Source: Metaphire vulgaris
Lineage: Eukaryota; Annelida; Clitellata; Crassiclitellata; Megascolecidae
Direction of reading: 5' to 3'
NCBI GenBank assembly: GCA_018105865.1
Contig: CM030834.1
Location: forward strand, 10,871,719 to 10,935,718
DNA length: 64,000 nt
The notes under the pieces: model-generated
What the model was told of the DNA's origin: nothing
What the model saw: the letters and a program-made list of their open reading frames with translations, nothing else
Database searches by the model: none
Part shown: piece by piece, positions 12,001-24,182 of the stretch
Position numbering within the stretch: the first letter of the stretch is position 1
Layout: each line of letters begins with the position of its first letter
Made by a program: the position numbers and the translations under genes

Positions 12001-15000
12001 AGTAATGTTCTTTTTAAAATTTGGAACTTTTGCACTTTTTTATCATTTCAGGAAGTGTTAGGAGCTTATGAAATTCTCCGTGCTGAGTTTCCAAATGCGC
12101 AACTTTTAGCAAGCAATTTGGAGAAATATTTTGAAGCTGCTCTGACCATCAAAGACCAATTGCCTATTTTGACTAATGAAATAGGTGATACTTGGATCCA
12201 GGGAGTGTCATCAGATCCACGCAAGTGTGCCGAGTACAGGGCAGTATCAAGGGCCATGAGAAAGTGCATAGACGCAGGTATTCACTTTGTCTCATGATGA
12301 TTTCTGTGGCACCATAAAATATTTGCAAATTTTGTGTTGCTAAGTAGCCTTAGGCTTTGGCTAGACTGACGCATGTCAACAGATTGTGTTAATGTATTGG
12401 GGATGCTCATAAGCCTACGAAAATATGTAGTGAATATTCTCATGCTTACAAATTATGTCAACAAATATCTCTTTGCCATTGAATGTGGATACTGTTTACA
12501 GATTGTCTGTTGAGGTTCATTTATAAATGTATCTGTCAGGAGATGATTGGAATCTGTATGTTTACTATAGCTATTTGAAAACCTGCAATAAAATATATAA
12601 TATAATATTTTATTATCTAACACATATGCTTAGTGGAAACTTTAAAAGGAAATAATTCAATAATTTGCAAATTCAGAAATGAGCAAAATAAGTCAACTCA
12701 AATTTACTTCTTGAAGATTTTGTGCTCTTTGCTTGAATTTTTAAAAACCACTTTTGTACATTATTCATCTAATAAAATTACAGATATTTACTAAATATAT
12801 GCTGATACTTTTTTATAATATTGATTTGAATCATTTGAAGCAGAAGTATGTGACAGATTCTGAGATTCAGGCTGCTAATATTGATCACCCTTGTGGTGTG
12901 TTTAGGAAGATGTTCACTGACCGATCCTAGAGTGTGGAACGCGAGTCGGCTTTTGGTTAAACTTCCAGAGCACACATGGGGTTTGCCTTCAGAAAACGAT
13001 CAGACCCACTGGTCAAATCCTTCCTTTTATCCACTTAGAAAAAGTTTGTTTAACGATTATATTTTCAAAAGCTCTTAGCATTACTGTATTTATAAAAATG
13101 TTCTTTAAATTGAGTTCTGTAAATGTTCAGAACTTTTAGCTGTGTCTTAATTCTTTATATTTGTGCATAGTTTCATATGCTGTATGTTTGGTCATTCTCT
13201 TTTGGGCTTTTGCTTCACCAGCTCAGCTTCCTGTCTGACTGACCATTAGTGAATATTATTATGATCCCTCCTTAGAGGCATACTGCTATATTTTGCAGTT
13301 CATGAGCACAAAAATCTACAAATGGTTTGAGGGTGAAAGTATACTCCAAATGCTCAGTGTCCAAGGGTTGGCATCTTCAGTTTTATGTGGCTTCGGCTGA
13401 ATGAGAGCAGTTGCAATGCTTTCTCTTGCTGCCTTTCCTTCCACCGAGTTGAAACCCAATGTACTCATTCTCACTGCTTGGTTGACTTGGGAGCGCTTGA
13501 AGCAGAGATGATCAAATGTTTTTGTTGCAGCTGGAACTTGAACTGCAGACCTCTTGATTGATAGTCCAGTGCACTGGCCACTGCTCTGTCTTGAACCACG
13601 CACCCCATATAAATGTGTATGATGAGAAAATGAGCCTTTACTGACTTGATTACATTTCAAGCTTGTCATCAAGTCCACTGCCAATGATCATATTGCTTTA
13701 GCCTTCACTATTGTATTCAGTTCTGTTATATGTACTTGTTTTGAGAATAATTGTTTTGTTATGATGATCCAATTCTTTGAATTGTACTCTCTTCAAATTA
13801 TTTGAACTTGAAGATATATATTTTTAGGGCTGCGGATATTAACGATTAATTAATCGATTAATCGTTAAAAATTTTAATCGATTAAATTTTCTCTTTAATC
13901 AATTAATTTTTCTATTAAATTTTAATATTTTTGTAACTTATTTACGTGACTACCTACTTAGCTTTCTATATTTCTATTTAGTTCAGACAACAATGTTGAG
14001 TAATGAAAGCAATGCTGCAGTTAAGCATTTAAGGGGAGAGATGAGCAAGCACTTTGTTTTGTTTTTAAGCTAACTGCAGATGGAAAAGTAGACAATAGGG
14101 CCTATGCAGAGTTGTAATACAAGGAGATCAGCTAAAAGCTATATGTAATTATTTTAATCGAAATTAATCGATTAATAGATTTAAAAAATTTCTGATTAAT
14201 CGAACAAGAAAATGTTAATCGTTACTAACCCTAATAATTTTTGATTTCTTGTTAAAGTACCTGTGAATATTACCTTTATTTTATTATGTTATTTTATTTA
14301 TTTTTATTGGACTCTGTAATGTGCCCTTGCTCTTGACATTTTGGTAATATGGCACACAAGAAATTGTCAGTTTAATAATAATAATAATTTTCCAAGATAT
14401 TTTGTGATGTTGATTTTACTAATGGTAAAATATCTTTTTCAATCAATCAATTTATTTCTCAGTAACACATTCTGTAGTTAACAAAGCAAGAAGTTAAACT
14501 TATATAACATATATATATATATACATATATATATTTATATATGTATATATATATGTATATATATGTATATATATGTATATATATAAATAAAAGAGTTGAT
14601 GACTATGTTGTTTAAATCAGAAACAAGTACTGAGACACTATGACATAATTAAAGTTATAAACATGCTAATTATAAATACTAGTAAAATTTAATGATATAT
14701 TATGAATTTAAAAAGGAAATTAACTGATACATGATTGACTATGAAATAAACTGATTGATAAACAACAAATTTGACCAGTGCCACAGTACATAAGGATAGG
14801 TGTTTCAAAAAACAGTGTTGAATACGTAGTACATCACACAAGTAAAAAAATTATCTTTGAGAAAATGGTTGACCTAAGGAAATATGATCCTGTATGTTGG
14901 TCAACCTTATATAGTTGAGTAATTGACGTATGTAAATTGGATACCGTAAGTTGGATACGAGTTGGTACATATATAGTAGGTAGTAAAATTAGTAAAGTCA

Positions 15001-18000
15001 AATAAGATAACTGCAGAAGAAATGAGACTTTTATGTATTTAGTTAGTATGAAAAGATAAAGTTAGTAATATTTAAAAGTAAATTTATTAAAAGGAATTAG
15101 AAATTAATTGATTTTTTATTTAGTTATCTGAGGTGGAAAATGAAGTTTGAAGTGTTAAAAGGTAGTTTTTTTAGATTTATTTTAAAGATAGCTAACTGAT
15201 TTAACTTTTTAATTTCTAAAGGAGGGCTATTCCAGAGTCTGGGTCTAGAAAATTTAACAGTAAATAATCTAATGTTAGTTGAAGCATATTGGAGATAGAT
15301 GTTTTCCTTGTTTCTGAGGTTAAGATCACATTTATTATTTATTTATTTAAAAAAATTATTTATATAGAAAATAGGTGGTAACAGATTTAGTTGATATTTG
15401 AAGATAAATAATAAATTCCTTGGAATTATAATAAATCAAAATTTGAACTGGAAAGAACATACTAAATTATTAGAAAATAAACTGGCTAAAAATTTAAATA
15501 TCATTAAGCATATTACTAAGTTTATAAACAAAAAAGCTTTACTAAATCTCTATTACACTTTGATACATCCATATTTAATGTATTGCAATATTATATGGAG
15601 TAACAACTATAAATGTACTACGGACAAAATACAAAAAATACAAAATGAAGCCATTAGGCTAATAAGTAATCCACACCAATACTGCAGTACCTCAAATTTA
15701 TTCTTGAATTTGAATATACTCAACATTGCTAATATATACAAACATCAAACAGCTATTTTCATGTTTAAATATGCCAATAATCTATTGCCTTTAACTTTTT
15801 ATAAGGATGAATTCTTTACATTTACTAACAAATTACACTCACATAATATAAGAAATCATATTAAATTTATCATTCCTTATGTACACACAAATACTAGAAT
15901 CTTCACTATTAAATGTTCTGGACCCCGAATTTGGAACAGCCTTCCCACTGCACTAAAAATGATAGTAAATTTAAATCTATTTAAAAAAAGATTAATAAAT
16001 TTATCTTATCAGGTGAATGTTAAATCAAACTATTGACTTCCTTATTATCTTATTTTCATTGTGTCTGTTATGATACCATTTCAACCTTTAAATTTAATTT
16101 TCAATACTCCTCCCTAAGATACCTACTGGCGGGAATTTTTTTCCCTTTTGGTATCTTTTTATTTTCCTATGAATTAATTTTGTGAAATTATGAGCTACTG
16201 TTTTCTTTTACTCTCAATATATACCATTTAATTAATTAATGATTTCATTATCTTTAACTTTTTGATATTAACTTGATTTACATGCTCATGACTTTTCTTA
16301 TTTAGTTTTTGTGTAATTTTTGACAAATCAGTAAGGCTATAATCTTTGTACTTTCTTTCATTAATTGTAAACTTTCTATTATGTATCATGAACTTAGCAG
16401 CCTTACTGAAAGTACTACTATGATGTTCAAATACTATTGCACTTTTTTGGAAAATAATAAACGGTTAGAATCATAAATCTTAATTGAATATTTGGCTGTA
16501 ATGTAATGCAGCTGCCCAGAACTTCATAAATAGTGCAAATTCTTGGGAGGAACAACGCAACTTCACTTATCTTGCAATCGAAGCTTTGCAGGAACATCCC
16601 GTTGTGAAAGATATTAAAGCTGAATTATCAAACCTGGCACCAAAAACACCAGATTTGTCAAGTATGTAAAATTCATTTATTTTAGTGCCTGGATTGTGTT
16701 TTACTGTTTGGTGTCAGTCTGACTTTTACAGAGGCATCTTTGAATTATGTTATCTGTATTTTTCTGAATTTGCTGGTCATCTTTCTGTCAAAATTCATGT
16801 TTGTATGTACATAAAGTGAATCTTGAGCAATGTTGCAGAGTATCAACCTGCCAAGAACCAAATTAAAGTCATCTTTATGCTTAAGTCTGTATCCCATACC
16901 TCTTGAATAGTTTGAATTCGACATGTTCGTGTTCATATGGGTTCAACCTCATTTGGTGGAGAGTCCGTTTTGTATCTAGAGAATCGTCTTTCTTCTCTGG
17001 GTAATGCAAAGGAGACATTTGTTGAATAATTTTAGTGAATATTTTAGATTTTGAACAGATTTCTGACACAAAAACAATTTTCACATGCCCAACTGGAAAC
17101 ATCAAGGCTCTTCAGTTTGGTGAAGATGGTTCAATCGTGGGGCTCAACTTCAATAATGTAAATATTAAGGATATTATATAATGTAAATATCAAGGAGCAA
17201 CAGTTTACTGTTTAGTAATTGTGCTATATGTAATATTGTCGTCGCCATCATAATCACCTCGTGTAGCCAGGGGAGGGCCATTGTGTTGCCTCAGAACCGT
17301 AGCAATGGAGGATGGCTTGACATGACACAACAGCAGGGTAGGAGTGTTGTTGCCGTCCTGGCGTAGTTATTTGATCCATTGGATCCTTGGGTGATTACAA
17401 GAGTGACTCCAGAAAGAATCAAGGTGATGACTAGATGACACTCTCAAGTTGAGAGCAAAGGATCCGATAATCCGGGACGTTCTCGTCTAGGGGGCGATGT
17501 GGTCAAACAAGGTCAGTCGTCATTTGATCAGTTGCTCGGCAAGTGGGAGCATTACAGCTCTGGCTACCACTTCTTTGTTGGTGATAAAGTCATACCATCG
17601 AGTTTCCATGATGGAACAGAGACATTTCATGTGAAAGGCATCTGTCAATATGTAATATGATATTTTATTAAATGTGTGGAAATTTTTATGTCTATTTACC
17701 AACAGGTCAGGTTTTCATCCTCCAGCTGTGTCCAGCTATTGATTTCTCCATGACATCTCTCCAAAGTTCTCTGTCCTTCGCTATTTCTTCCAATGTCATT
17801 TGTTGTCTTCCGTCAGTTTATCCATTAAAATTCAGCCCTGCCATGTGCAGATGCTCTTTCAATCCGTCCACGCATCGTCTTTTCGGTCTTCCTTTAGATC
17901 TTCTCTCCTCCACCAACAGAGAAGATTAGAAATGTCTTGAGGCATCATCAGTAACATACTTTTTTACATTATACTTCACTCTTTCTGAATATTATATGGG

Positions 18001-21000
18001 CATCAAGACATTTTACTTTTACACTATCTTTCCTATTACAGTGTATTGTGATTTTCAGACTAAAACTTACTCAGTTTAGTGTTCCTTCTTGCAGCACCTA
18101 TTGTGGCGTGATTCTAACTGGTTGAGGCTACCATAATTTGAAAATATGCAATTAATATTTTGTGTATAAAGATTTTCTTGCTCAGTTTTTGTTCTTGTGT
18201 TTAGGTTGATTGGGCAAACCGAGAACACACTCTTTCTGCTTTTATTTATAACAGTTTTGATGAAAAAGATTTTAATGACTTTGGTCGAGTTTATAATTAC
18301 AATGGTCACAGTGCTGGTTACTATAAGCCAAATGTCGATAAATATGCTCATCCTGAGAGTAAAATCTGGACGTCAACTATTGCAAGTCTCTTTAAAAATA
18401 AAGGTAAGATTTAATATTTGTTGTTAGAGTCTGAGTCTTTTTTGTTGGTGGATGTCACAAACGTTACTCATCTCCATGTGTTGCTGATTATAGCATTTTC
18501 CAAAGAGGAAAATTTATTGGCACCTAGTTAAAACTTACCTTGGGGCCAGATGTTTTTGTGGCATCTCTTTGCTTTTTATGATAACCACACAATTTTCCGA
18601 TGTATGCTCACTATTTCCTGTATGTGTGAAATCTTCATGAACTGTTGGATTGGCGCTGATGGTCTGTTCATAATTTACCAAGGGTTATGATTCATTTTGT
18701 ACAATATATCATATCAGGATTTGAATGTGATGTTTTGGTGATGGACCACAGGGATTAGCAGCAGGAATATCTATTGAACCGAATTCCTGTTTATTGGTGA
18801 CAAACTATCACGGGCTCAATTTCTGACTATGATTTGACTTTTAGCATAAAATTGACTTATGTCATATCTTTATCAGCAAGATTCTGAAGAGGTTCATGGT
18901 TACTTAAAGAATATGAACATGCTGAGTTCTTAAGAGATCTTTATATAATTATGGACTCTGAGTTAACTTTCTTGGAACATATTAACTCACTTTGTTGTAG
19001 TTGCTTCTATCACCTTCGCCAGCTTAGAGTCATTCGGCGTACATTATTATTAATTATTAATTCTAACAATTTCATATAGCACAATACGCATAGCGAAGGC
19101 TAAAGTCAAGAGCACTTTACAGGGCATTAGACATGCCATATGCTTCTACATTGATTCATACCTTTATTTGCTCTAGGCTTGACTACGGTGGTGCACGTTT
19201 TGCTAGTTTTCCATTGGTTCAACTTGGTAAATTCCAGCCAGGGTGATTGCAGTTGTCACAAGACATGATCAAATTAGTGATTATCTGATGTCTGTTCTAC
19301 TCTGGGTCCCTTATCCTACCAGAGCTAAGTTTCTCGTGTTGAGAGCAGTTACAGTCTTTCTTATTATTGCCACTCCATCATATTTATCAGAATCACTCCA
19401 TCTTCTGAGCTCTATCCCTGATCGACCATGTCTTCGGTTCACAAGCCAGGGTCTCCTAAGTGTGCCCCAAGCAGGAATTTCCTTGTTCCTGAAATGAAGT
19501 TTTGAATCAGTTTGCCCTATTCTCTGGAATGCTCTTGAACCCAGCCTAAGTAACTTAGCAGCTGCTGATTCTATGGCCATCTTTTTGAAACAACTTAAAA
19601 CTGTTCTCTTTATTTATGTGCAGTAATCCCAGCAGGAGCGCTTATGAGTGATTCTTCAGAAGAGATGCTATGCAAATATTCTATTACATTGATTAAATGA
19701 TACAAAGCATAACTTTGAAGCAATGTTCAATGTTTTGTGAATTGGAGTTTGACCCCTGTGGACATAAATAATGTTGTTTTTTGCTGTTCTAACCCATGGG
19801 TTAGAAATTTGACATGTTAATAGGCCAGCCCACCACTTTATTTTTGAAACACTGCTATCATGTAGGTAATTCAGTACTTCAGTCCAAGCGTTGGGTTCCA
19901 GTGCTTATCTCAGGTCTAAGCATTCAGCGACATAGGTGGTATAATCCATTAATCTGGGGTAGGGTGCCATTACTTTCCCTAGACCCATTTTTTCTTCGTA
20001 GCTTAACGCTGCTTAATTTACATCACCCGCCATCTAGCGAGTAAAGCTGAGTCGACCTTAAGGCTCTTGCGGGAATCGAACTCGCCACCTTCTGCTCCAT
20101 CACCCAATGTTGTTACCACTCTGCTAACTTCCCACCCCATCTGCTATAAAGGCTTAAATTATTTTCAAAAATAGTGCACCATAATGAGAAATTTGAAAAA
20201 AGTGTATTGAAATTCATTTGAGGACTGACAGAATTGTCCACAAGAGCCCCAGCACTGTTGATCACGAATAATGATCAGATATTCAGATTTATAAGCGTGA
20301 TTCATAACTTTGACAGTGGTTTTAGTCTTTGGACCTTGTCAGATATTGTTAATATGATCTTCAATATCACACTATGAAGAAGCTTTTTTATGTTTATTTT
20401 GATATCTTGATTTCATTAGCTTGAACTCTGCTGTTTTTAATTATAATTAATTGTTCTTAAAATTATCCAGATTTAAAGATGACATGGAGACTTTTATCTT
20501 TCTGTCTTTGACCAATTTACTAATGTTTTCAAAATCTGTAGGAGTCGAGTGCGACTTCTATGTCAGCATACAAATGATGAATCGAACTTCTGTGACTTAT
20601 TATGGTGCTCCAGACACCATTTGGGTGAGATATACAGTCAGAAAAGCAATTGGAAATGTTCCAGGTAACTCAAACAAATATTTTCATAAGTACAACATTT
20701 GAATTTGTTAGTTTTCAGATGCTTAGAAAATTGTTTATAGAATTTGACAAAAGTATTACAGATGTAATTTTCTGTTTATGTTACTATATTTTTATGAAGC
20801 TGCCATTGCTGCATTTGTAGCAAATTAAAATTTTAGTACTTTTTGATCCATATAATTTTACTGGTATGTTTACCAGGGCTGTTGGTTACAACATCAATTA
20901 AATTTAATGAGCTATCATAATTCCATCAGATGAATATTAAACGTTATTACACTTTTATTCTCATAATTTAGTTAGGAATGATCCATTAATGACATCCACA

Positions 21001-22591
21001 CATGCTCTTACTTTTTTCAATGTTTCTGCACTCTTCAACTTTTTACCAAACCTCTACAGTTTGGATGTTAATGCTGGACCAATTCCTATTTCCAATGATA
21101 TTGAAATAAAACTTTTGAGCAGTTCACCAATGTTGCATGCTGCCAATATGGCTTTGAAGGGCAATTCCAAGATGTAAAGGAATTGTACTTGAGTTCAAGA
21201 AAAATTAATTTGGATTTCTAAAATTTTCACTCTTTCACCATGTCTTTTCTATTCTTGCATATTTTGCACTTAAGTCAATCCCTGATTGTTTCAAGTGAAT
21301 CATGGTTCTCGTGATAGTGAAATGTTTTGTTCCCAAAAATATTTTTATTACATTTTAAAGGGGAATGTCACACTTTTAGATGACAACATTGTTTCCTTTA
21401 TACATTTGCCTGTATGCATTGCTGTCACTTGTTATTTAAGCATGTGTATACTCTTTTTGGAGTACCCCTTATTTCCCTTCTGTGTCGACATTATTACATT
21501 AAAGTGAATGATTCTTTGAATAAATTAACTGTCAGTATACTGCATGCTTAGATATTCCTGAAATATGGTTCTAAACGTGTATATAGTTGGTGATTTTGCA
21601 AGTTAAAGTTTGGCAGAATAAGGTAATCCTGAGCACTTTTTGAATTATTTTGCAGGCATTGATCTTGACTTTCAGTTGTTTGATAAGACAATAACTCGCC
21701 TCCCAGAAGCCCTTTCTTTAGCTTTTCGACCAATTCCACAGACAGGTTACAGATGGTTAATGTCCAAGATGGACAGAATTGTTGATCCTACAACAGTCTT
21801 GCTGAATGGCAGTCAGTATCAGCATGGCAAGTATATCCCTCTGCAATTTACCTTTGATATTCAACCAATTATTTGTGTATCTAACTAGTTTTTATTGCAG
21901 AACCGTCAATTTATACACCACTCTGATAATAAATGCCCCAGTCTCAACCTAAAGTGCAGACCATAGTATTAGTCCACTCCAGGCTGGTGGGCGTGTTAGT
22001 GCCCTGGGATCAATCCCAGATTCGCAGTTCATCTAACAGAGGACTGATGCTTTACTGTATGAGCCTGAGACAGCTTGAATATTTTGTTTTTTGCATTAAA
22101 TTTGTTGTAAAATACTGCCCTATTCTCTGAAATATATAAAATTACAAGATTCATAATCTTTACCTTAAGTAACTGTAAATATTTACCATAAGCTGTTGCT
22201 TGAATTTTATGAATTCCAGTCAATACACCTAATTAATTAGTTAATATTTACTATAATATATGGGTAATGATTACATTTTCTAATTTATTATTGTTTCCTT
22301 TTTATAGTAATTTCTGACCAGGGTGTTCAATACACTTCTGAAGACTCCATGCATGTCATGCGTTTGACTTCACCAGACGTTCCACTTGCCATGATCTTAA
22401 CTGGTGATTGTGCATCCCATGTCTTTCCTGCACCGCTTGGACCTTTCAGTGAGCAAATAACTGGCATTGCCTTCAACTTCTACAACAACATCTGGGAAAC
22501 CAACTATATCATGTGGTACCCATATCTGGATGAAGACAAAGATTTTAGAGCTAGGTTTTCACTAGAGTTTGTGAATAAAATGAATATCTAA
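6075..22591 (+). CDS. Secreted DUF5054 / GH38-like protein, 13 coding exons
   Basis: Exons: 6075-6234, 6600-6796, 6995-7196, 8365-8514, 9458-9600, 12052-12277, 12906-13043, 16512-16661, 17048-17157, 18205-18403, 20542-20664, 21656-21826, 22308-22591. Joined they give 2253 nt, 750 residues plus stop, frame kept at all junctions. Residues 1-17 form a signal peptide. H52-L-D54-V-G-Y is the HxD zinc-ligand motif of glycoside hydrolase 38-like enzymes. P380-E-H-T-W-G and F712-N-F-Y-N-N-I-W near the C-terminus are stretches I associate with DUF5054 proteins. The role is inferred to be secreted carbohydrate hydrolysis, with unknown substrate. Exon 12 has a GC donor (GCAAGT at 21827). Exon 5 has two possible donors, GTAAAT at 9595 or GTATGT at 9601, giving 748 or 750 residues. 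No polyadenylation signal is convincing. Confidence 0.85.
7197..8364 (+). other. Intron 3, no recognisable content
   Basis: AT-rich intron of 1168 bp between a GGTAGT donor and an AATTAAG acceptor. I see no open frame, repeat family or structured element in it. Confidence 0.6.
8855..9137 (-). mobile_element. tRNA-derived SINE, family 1 (copy a)
   Basis: On the minus strand it begins with a tRNA-like head: GGCAGATTGGTAACAC (A box) and GGGTTGAACTCC (B box), followed by a body ending in CCAGCGCTGATC-like sequence read in plus. Related copies are at 19862-20141, 34160-34470, 41402-41744 and 53426-53600. Confidence 0.7.
9848..9983 (+). repeat. Two 68-bp direct tandem units
   Basis: Units 9848-9915 and 9916-9983 both start GGATTCCACCCT and end AACCATCCCATC, differing at about three positions. 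A more degenerate third relative begins near 9686. The array lies in intron 5 just upstream of a LINE tail. Confidence 0.85.
9986..10212 (+). mobile_element. LINE reverse transcriptase C-terminal tail, family A
   Basis: One frame reads from RRSKGRQKRWVDDLEED to ELWRDIMEKSIAGHSW then a stop. This GRxxxRWxDDL type of tail ends many LINE ORF2 proteins. Only the last roughly 70 codons are present. Similar fragments lie at 17701-17930, 30600-30830 and 51160-51545, always starting at about the same codon. Confidence 0.75.
10948..11175. repeat. GACAAAATGTC fold-back with telomere-like core
   Basis: Several GGACAAAATGTC units on the left face inverted GACATTTTGTCC units on the right. Between them at about 11046-11080 is TAACACTAACCCTAACCCTAA. 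It is nested inside the hAT element. Confidence 0.8.
11221..11523 (-). pseudogene. hAT transposase C-terminal dimerisation region, fragment
   Basis: Minus-strand frames read MAKYLELNNMYDEATD then a region ending LSVPASSAPIQRVFSQAG and RPHRAKMTD. The PASSAPxxRVFSxxG pattern and the following RPHRAxM are diagnostic of the hAT C-terminal dimerisation domain. About 100 codons survive, in two frames, and the fragment ends at 11523 against an internal copy of the element's left end. The DDE catalytic region is absent, so it cannot transpose by itself. Confidence 0.85.
13450..13610 (-). mobile_element. tRNA-derived SINE, family 2
   Basis: On the minus strand GTGGCCAGTGCACTGGAC resembles a tRNA A box region and GCAGTTCAAGTTCC a B box, at tRNA-like spacing. 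The body differs from family 1. The limits are approximate. Confidence 0.5.
13825..14233. mobile_element. TAGGGCTGC-type TIR element (ATTAATCG-rich)
   Basis: Both ends carry repeated ATTAATCG motifs in inverted orientation inside TAGGGCTG on the left and ACTAACCCTA on the right. TAGGG...CCCTA ends with ATTAATCG repeats are a common hAT-like MITE pattern in animals. The flanking 8 bases (TATATTTT and ATAATTTT) match imperfectly, so the duplication is not proven. Confidence 0.6.
14240..15100. repeat. TA-rich microsatellite and LINE-related AT-rich sequence
   Basis: 14505-14585 is a TATA/TATG dinucleotide array. The remainder up to 15100 is AT-rich and is probably the untranslated 3' part of the minus-strand LINE that follows. 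No gene is visible. Confidence 0.5.
15110..15345 (-). mobile_element. LINE reverse transcriptase C-terminus, minus strand
   Basis: Read on the minus strand it encodes a RLFTVKFSRPRLWNS stretch followed by an FKINLKKL-type end. It is the same clade as the plus-strand copy starting 53 bp away, placed head to head. Confidence 0.7.
15398..16036 (+). mobile_element. LINE reverse transcriptase C-terminus, open 212 codons
   Basis: An uninterrupted frame includes FLGIIINQNLNWKEH, LYYTLIHPYLMYCN, IQKIQNEAIRLIS and SGPRIWNSLPTAL. These are the thumb and C-terminal motifs of LINE reverse transcriptases. The YADD active-site region is missing because of 5' truncation. It lies in intron 7 of the DUF5054 gene, and the AT-rich 3' sequence runs to about 16460. 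Confidence 0.8.
17240..17700 (-). mobile_element. LINE reverse transcriptase C-terminus (RWYDFITNxEV type), broken
   Basis: The minus-strand reading FHMKCLCSIMETRWYDF continues, after frame changes, into LFDHIAPLDENVPD and ends near PSPGYTR. The order RWYDFxTNxEV, then FDHIAxLxxxVP, then a W-rich tail matches a common LINE ORF2 C-terminus. It is degraded by stops and shifts. Confidence 0.65.
17701..17930 (-). mobile_element. LINE reverse transcriptase C-terminal tail, family A
   Basis: Same 230-bp segment as 9986-10212, inverted. Its plus-strand reading shows TTTTCATCCTCCAGCTGTGTCC, the 3' end of the family. Confidence 0.7.
18975..19640 (+). mobile_element. CR1/L2-like LINE fragment, degraded and interrupted
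   Basis: Pieces in several frames read FYHLRQLRVIRR-like sequence, then ICSRLDYGGARF, LVQLGKFQP, VTRHDQISDYL and SYLSESLHL. The order is that of a CR1/L2 reverse transcriptase C-terminus. Frameshifts separate the pieces, and about 90 bp at 19046-19135 of another LINE 3' end is inserted between the first two. Confidence 0.75.
19046..19135 (-). mobile_element. LINE 3' end nested in the CR1/L2 fragment
   Basis: On the minus strand the sequence GTGCTATATGAAATTG is followed by a TAAT-rich tail, matching the 5742-5822 type. It splits a reverse transcriptase reading and so is the younger insertion. Confidence 0.6.
19862..20141 (-). mobile_element. tRNA-derived SINE, family 1 (copy b)
   Basis: Minus-strand head: GTTAGCAGAGTGGTAACAAC (A box region) and GAGTTCGATTCCCGC (B box), then the family body through GACCTGAGATAAGCACTGG. 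This is the clearest tRNA-like head of the five copies. Confidence 0.8.
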
Positions 22592-22852
22592 GCTCGGATG
22601 CTACATGTTATGAAACCAATTTTACTGGGATAAAGGTGAAATGTGTGACATTACAGTATAATTCTGATATAATGGATTTCAATTTGTGTAGTGTATAATC
22701 AATACTTGTAGCAAGAATGGATTTAATGTTTCAATCAATTGAAACTACCATTCAGCATTCACAGGACGTAGTAATGCATTATTCTTCTTTGCCATTTATA
22801 TAGGTTTAGGCCTACAACTGAGACTTTTTGACCTCATCCCTGGTATCAGCCA

Positions 22853-23213
22853 AGGGGCTGTCCATCAATTATGTCAACAATTTTTGGGCAATTTTTGACC
22901 CCCTCCTTCTTGGCAACAACTGTCAGCTTTTAGTGACCCCTCTCCTATAATTATGTCAAAAACTTTTGACCCCTCCTCCACTAAGAGTAGTGACGGGTCC
23001 CCTAAAAGTTTAGAAGGTTATTCTTTTTTGCAGTGATGACCTCGTTTATCAGGTTTTTCCACTGTAATAAATAGTATTTCATGAAATTTCCTATTCTTTA
23101 TCATTTGTAAAAAAAGAAATTGTTGACATCAACTTCTCTTGACCCCCTTCCCCTGTCAACAACTGTTAAACCCCCCCCCATTTATTTTGTTGACATTATG
23201 AATGGACAGCCCT
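22853..23213. mobile_element. GGGGCTGTCCAT-type TIR element
   Basis: Left AGGGGCTGTCCATCAATT and right TGAATGGACAGCCCT are inverted. The interior has GTCAACAA and C-rich runs mirrored on both sides. It resembles the element at 38405-38803 along its whole length. It lies just downstream of the DUF5054 gene's stop. Confidence 0.75.
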
Positions 23214-23459
23214 AAGCATTATGACAGGATTATACTGTATTGTATTATGAACTTTCTTACTTGTTAAAATATTTGTTTTCTATATAATTGTAACTGATTT
23301 ATATTGTTTTTTGCTTGACAAATTTACAATATTTTCAGTTAGCTTGATCTCTTTTATAACAAATTCACCTTATTGTTGTTCTGTATATACAGTGATAATT
23401 ATAATATAATAATATTGATTGGCCAGCTATGCCTTGATTGTATAAACCTTAAACATTCC

Positions 23460-23890
23460 TGTTTTTTGATAATCTTCTGCAGGTGCTCTGTCCAGAGAGG
23501 TCCCATACTCCACAATGTCGCCACACCTTTCTATCTTGAGCTTTTTCTTGAGGGTTGAACACTTGTTCTTTGCCGTAGGGTCAAACATCGACTCCAGCAT
23601 CGATGTCCTTGGTTGCCCTTTTTGTGCTCTCCCTTTCATCTTTCCTTCTAGTACTTCTCTTAATGGGCATGATTCTTCTCTCTAAACATGATTTATCTAC
23701 TTTTGTCTTATACGAATTGTGTTTATTAAGCTTTTCTTCTCTTCAATCCTATTTGAGACTTCTTTATTGGTTATTTCTCCCGTCCGACTGACTTTTTCCA
23801 TTCTTCGTTCACCAGATCCATATTTCAAATGCCTCTAGTCTTGTCTTCTTTTCTGAGTGTCCAAGTTTCTGACCCATAGAGTGTCACTGA
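23460..23890 (-). mobile_element. LINE reverse transcriptase C-terminus, family B
   Basis: The minus strand encodes GQPRTSMLESMFDP and CGDIVEYGTSLDRAP-type sequence, with stops upstream. It is the same family as 48434-48715, where PRTSMLEWMFDTT is kept in one frame. Confidence 0.7.
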
Positions 23891-24182
23891 CCAGATCAGT
23901 GTTTTGACCAATCAATTGATAACCAGAACAGATCAAATTGAATAACTCTGGACGTCAAACTAAATTGACTTTAAAGATTTATGAGTGTTTGCATATGTTC
24001 CATGCCATTATTCTAATCTTACTTCCCAGAATATTGGCTGCCACTTAAATTGACAGAAGTTTTTCTTTATGTCTGTAATATTTGTCTTGATAGCATATCT
24101 GGTGTTGTAATAGTTTACTTGTGTAGTTAATTCACCTGAACTTTGGCTCTCCCTCTTATTTTGAATCCTAAGATACAAGATT

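Noticed and set aside
12850..13080. Region first suspected to be a LINE tail because of PRVWN
   Set aside because: VKLPEHTWG and correct phases at both ends show it is exon 7 of the DUF5054 gene (12906-13043).
23373..23791. Plus-strand frames around 23373-23791
   Set aside because: They are antisense shadows of a minus-strand LINE reverse transcriptase tail.
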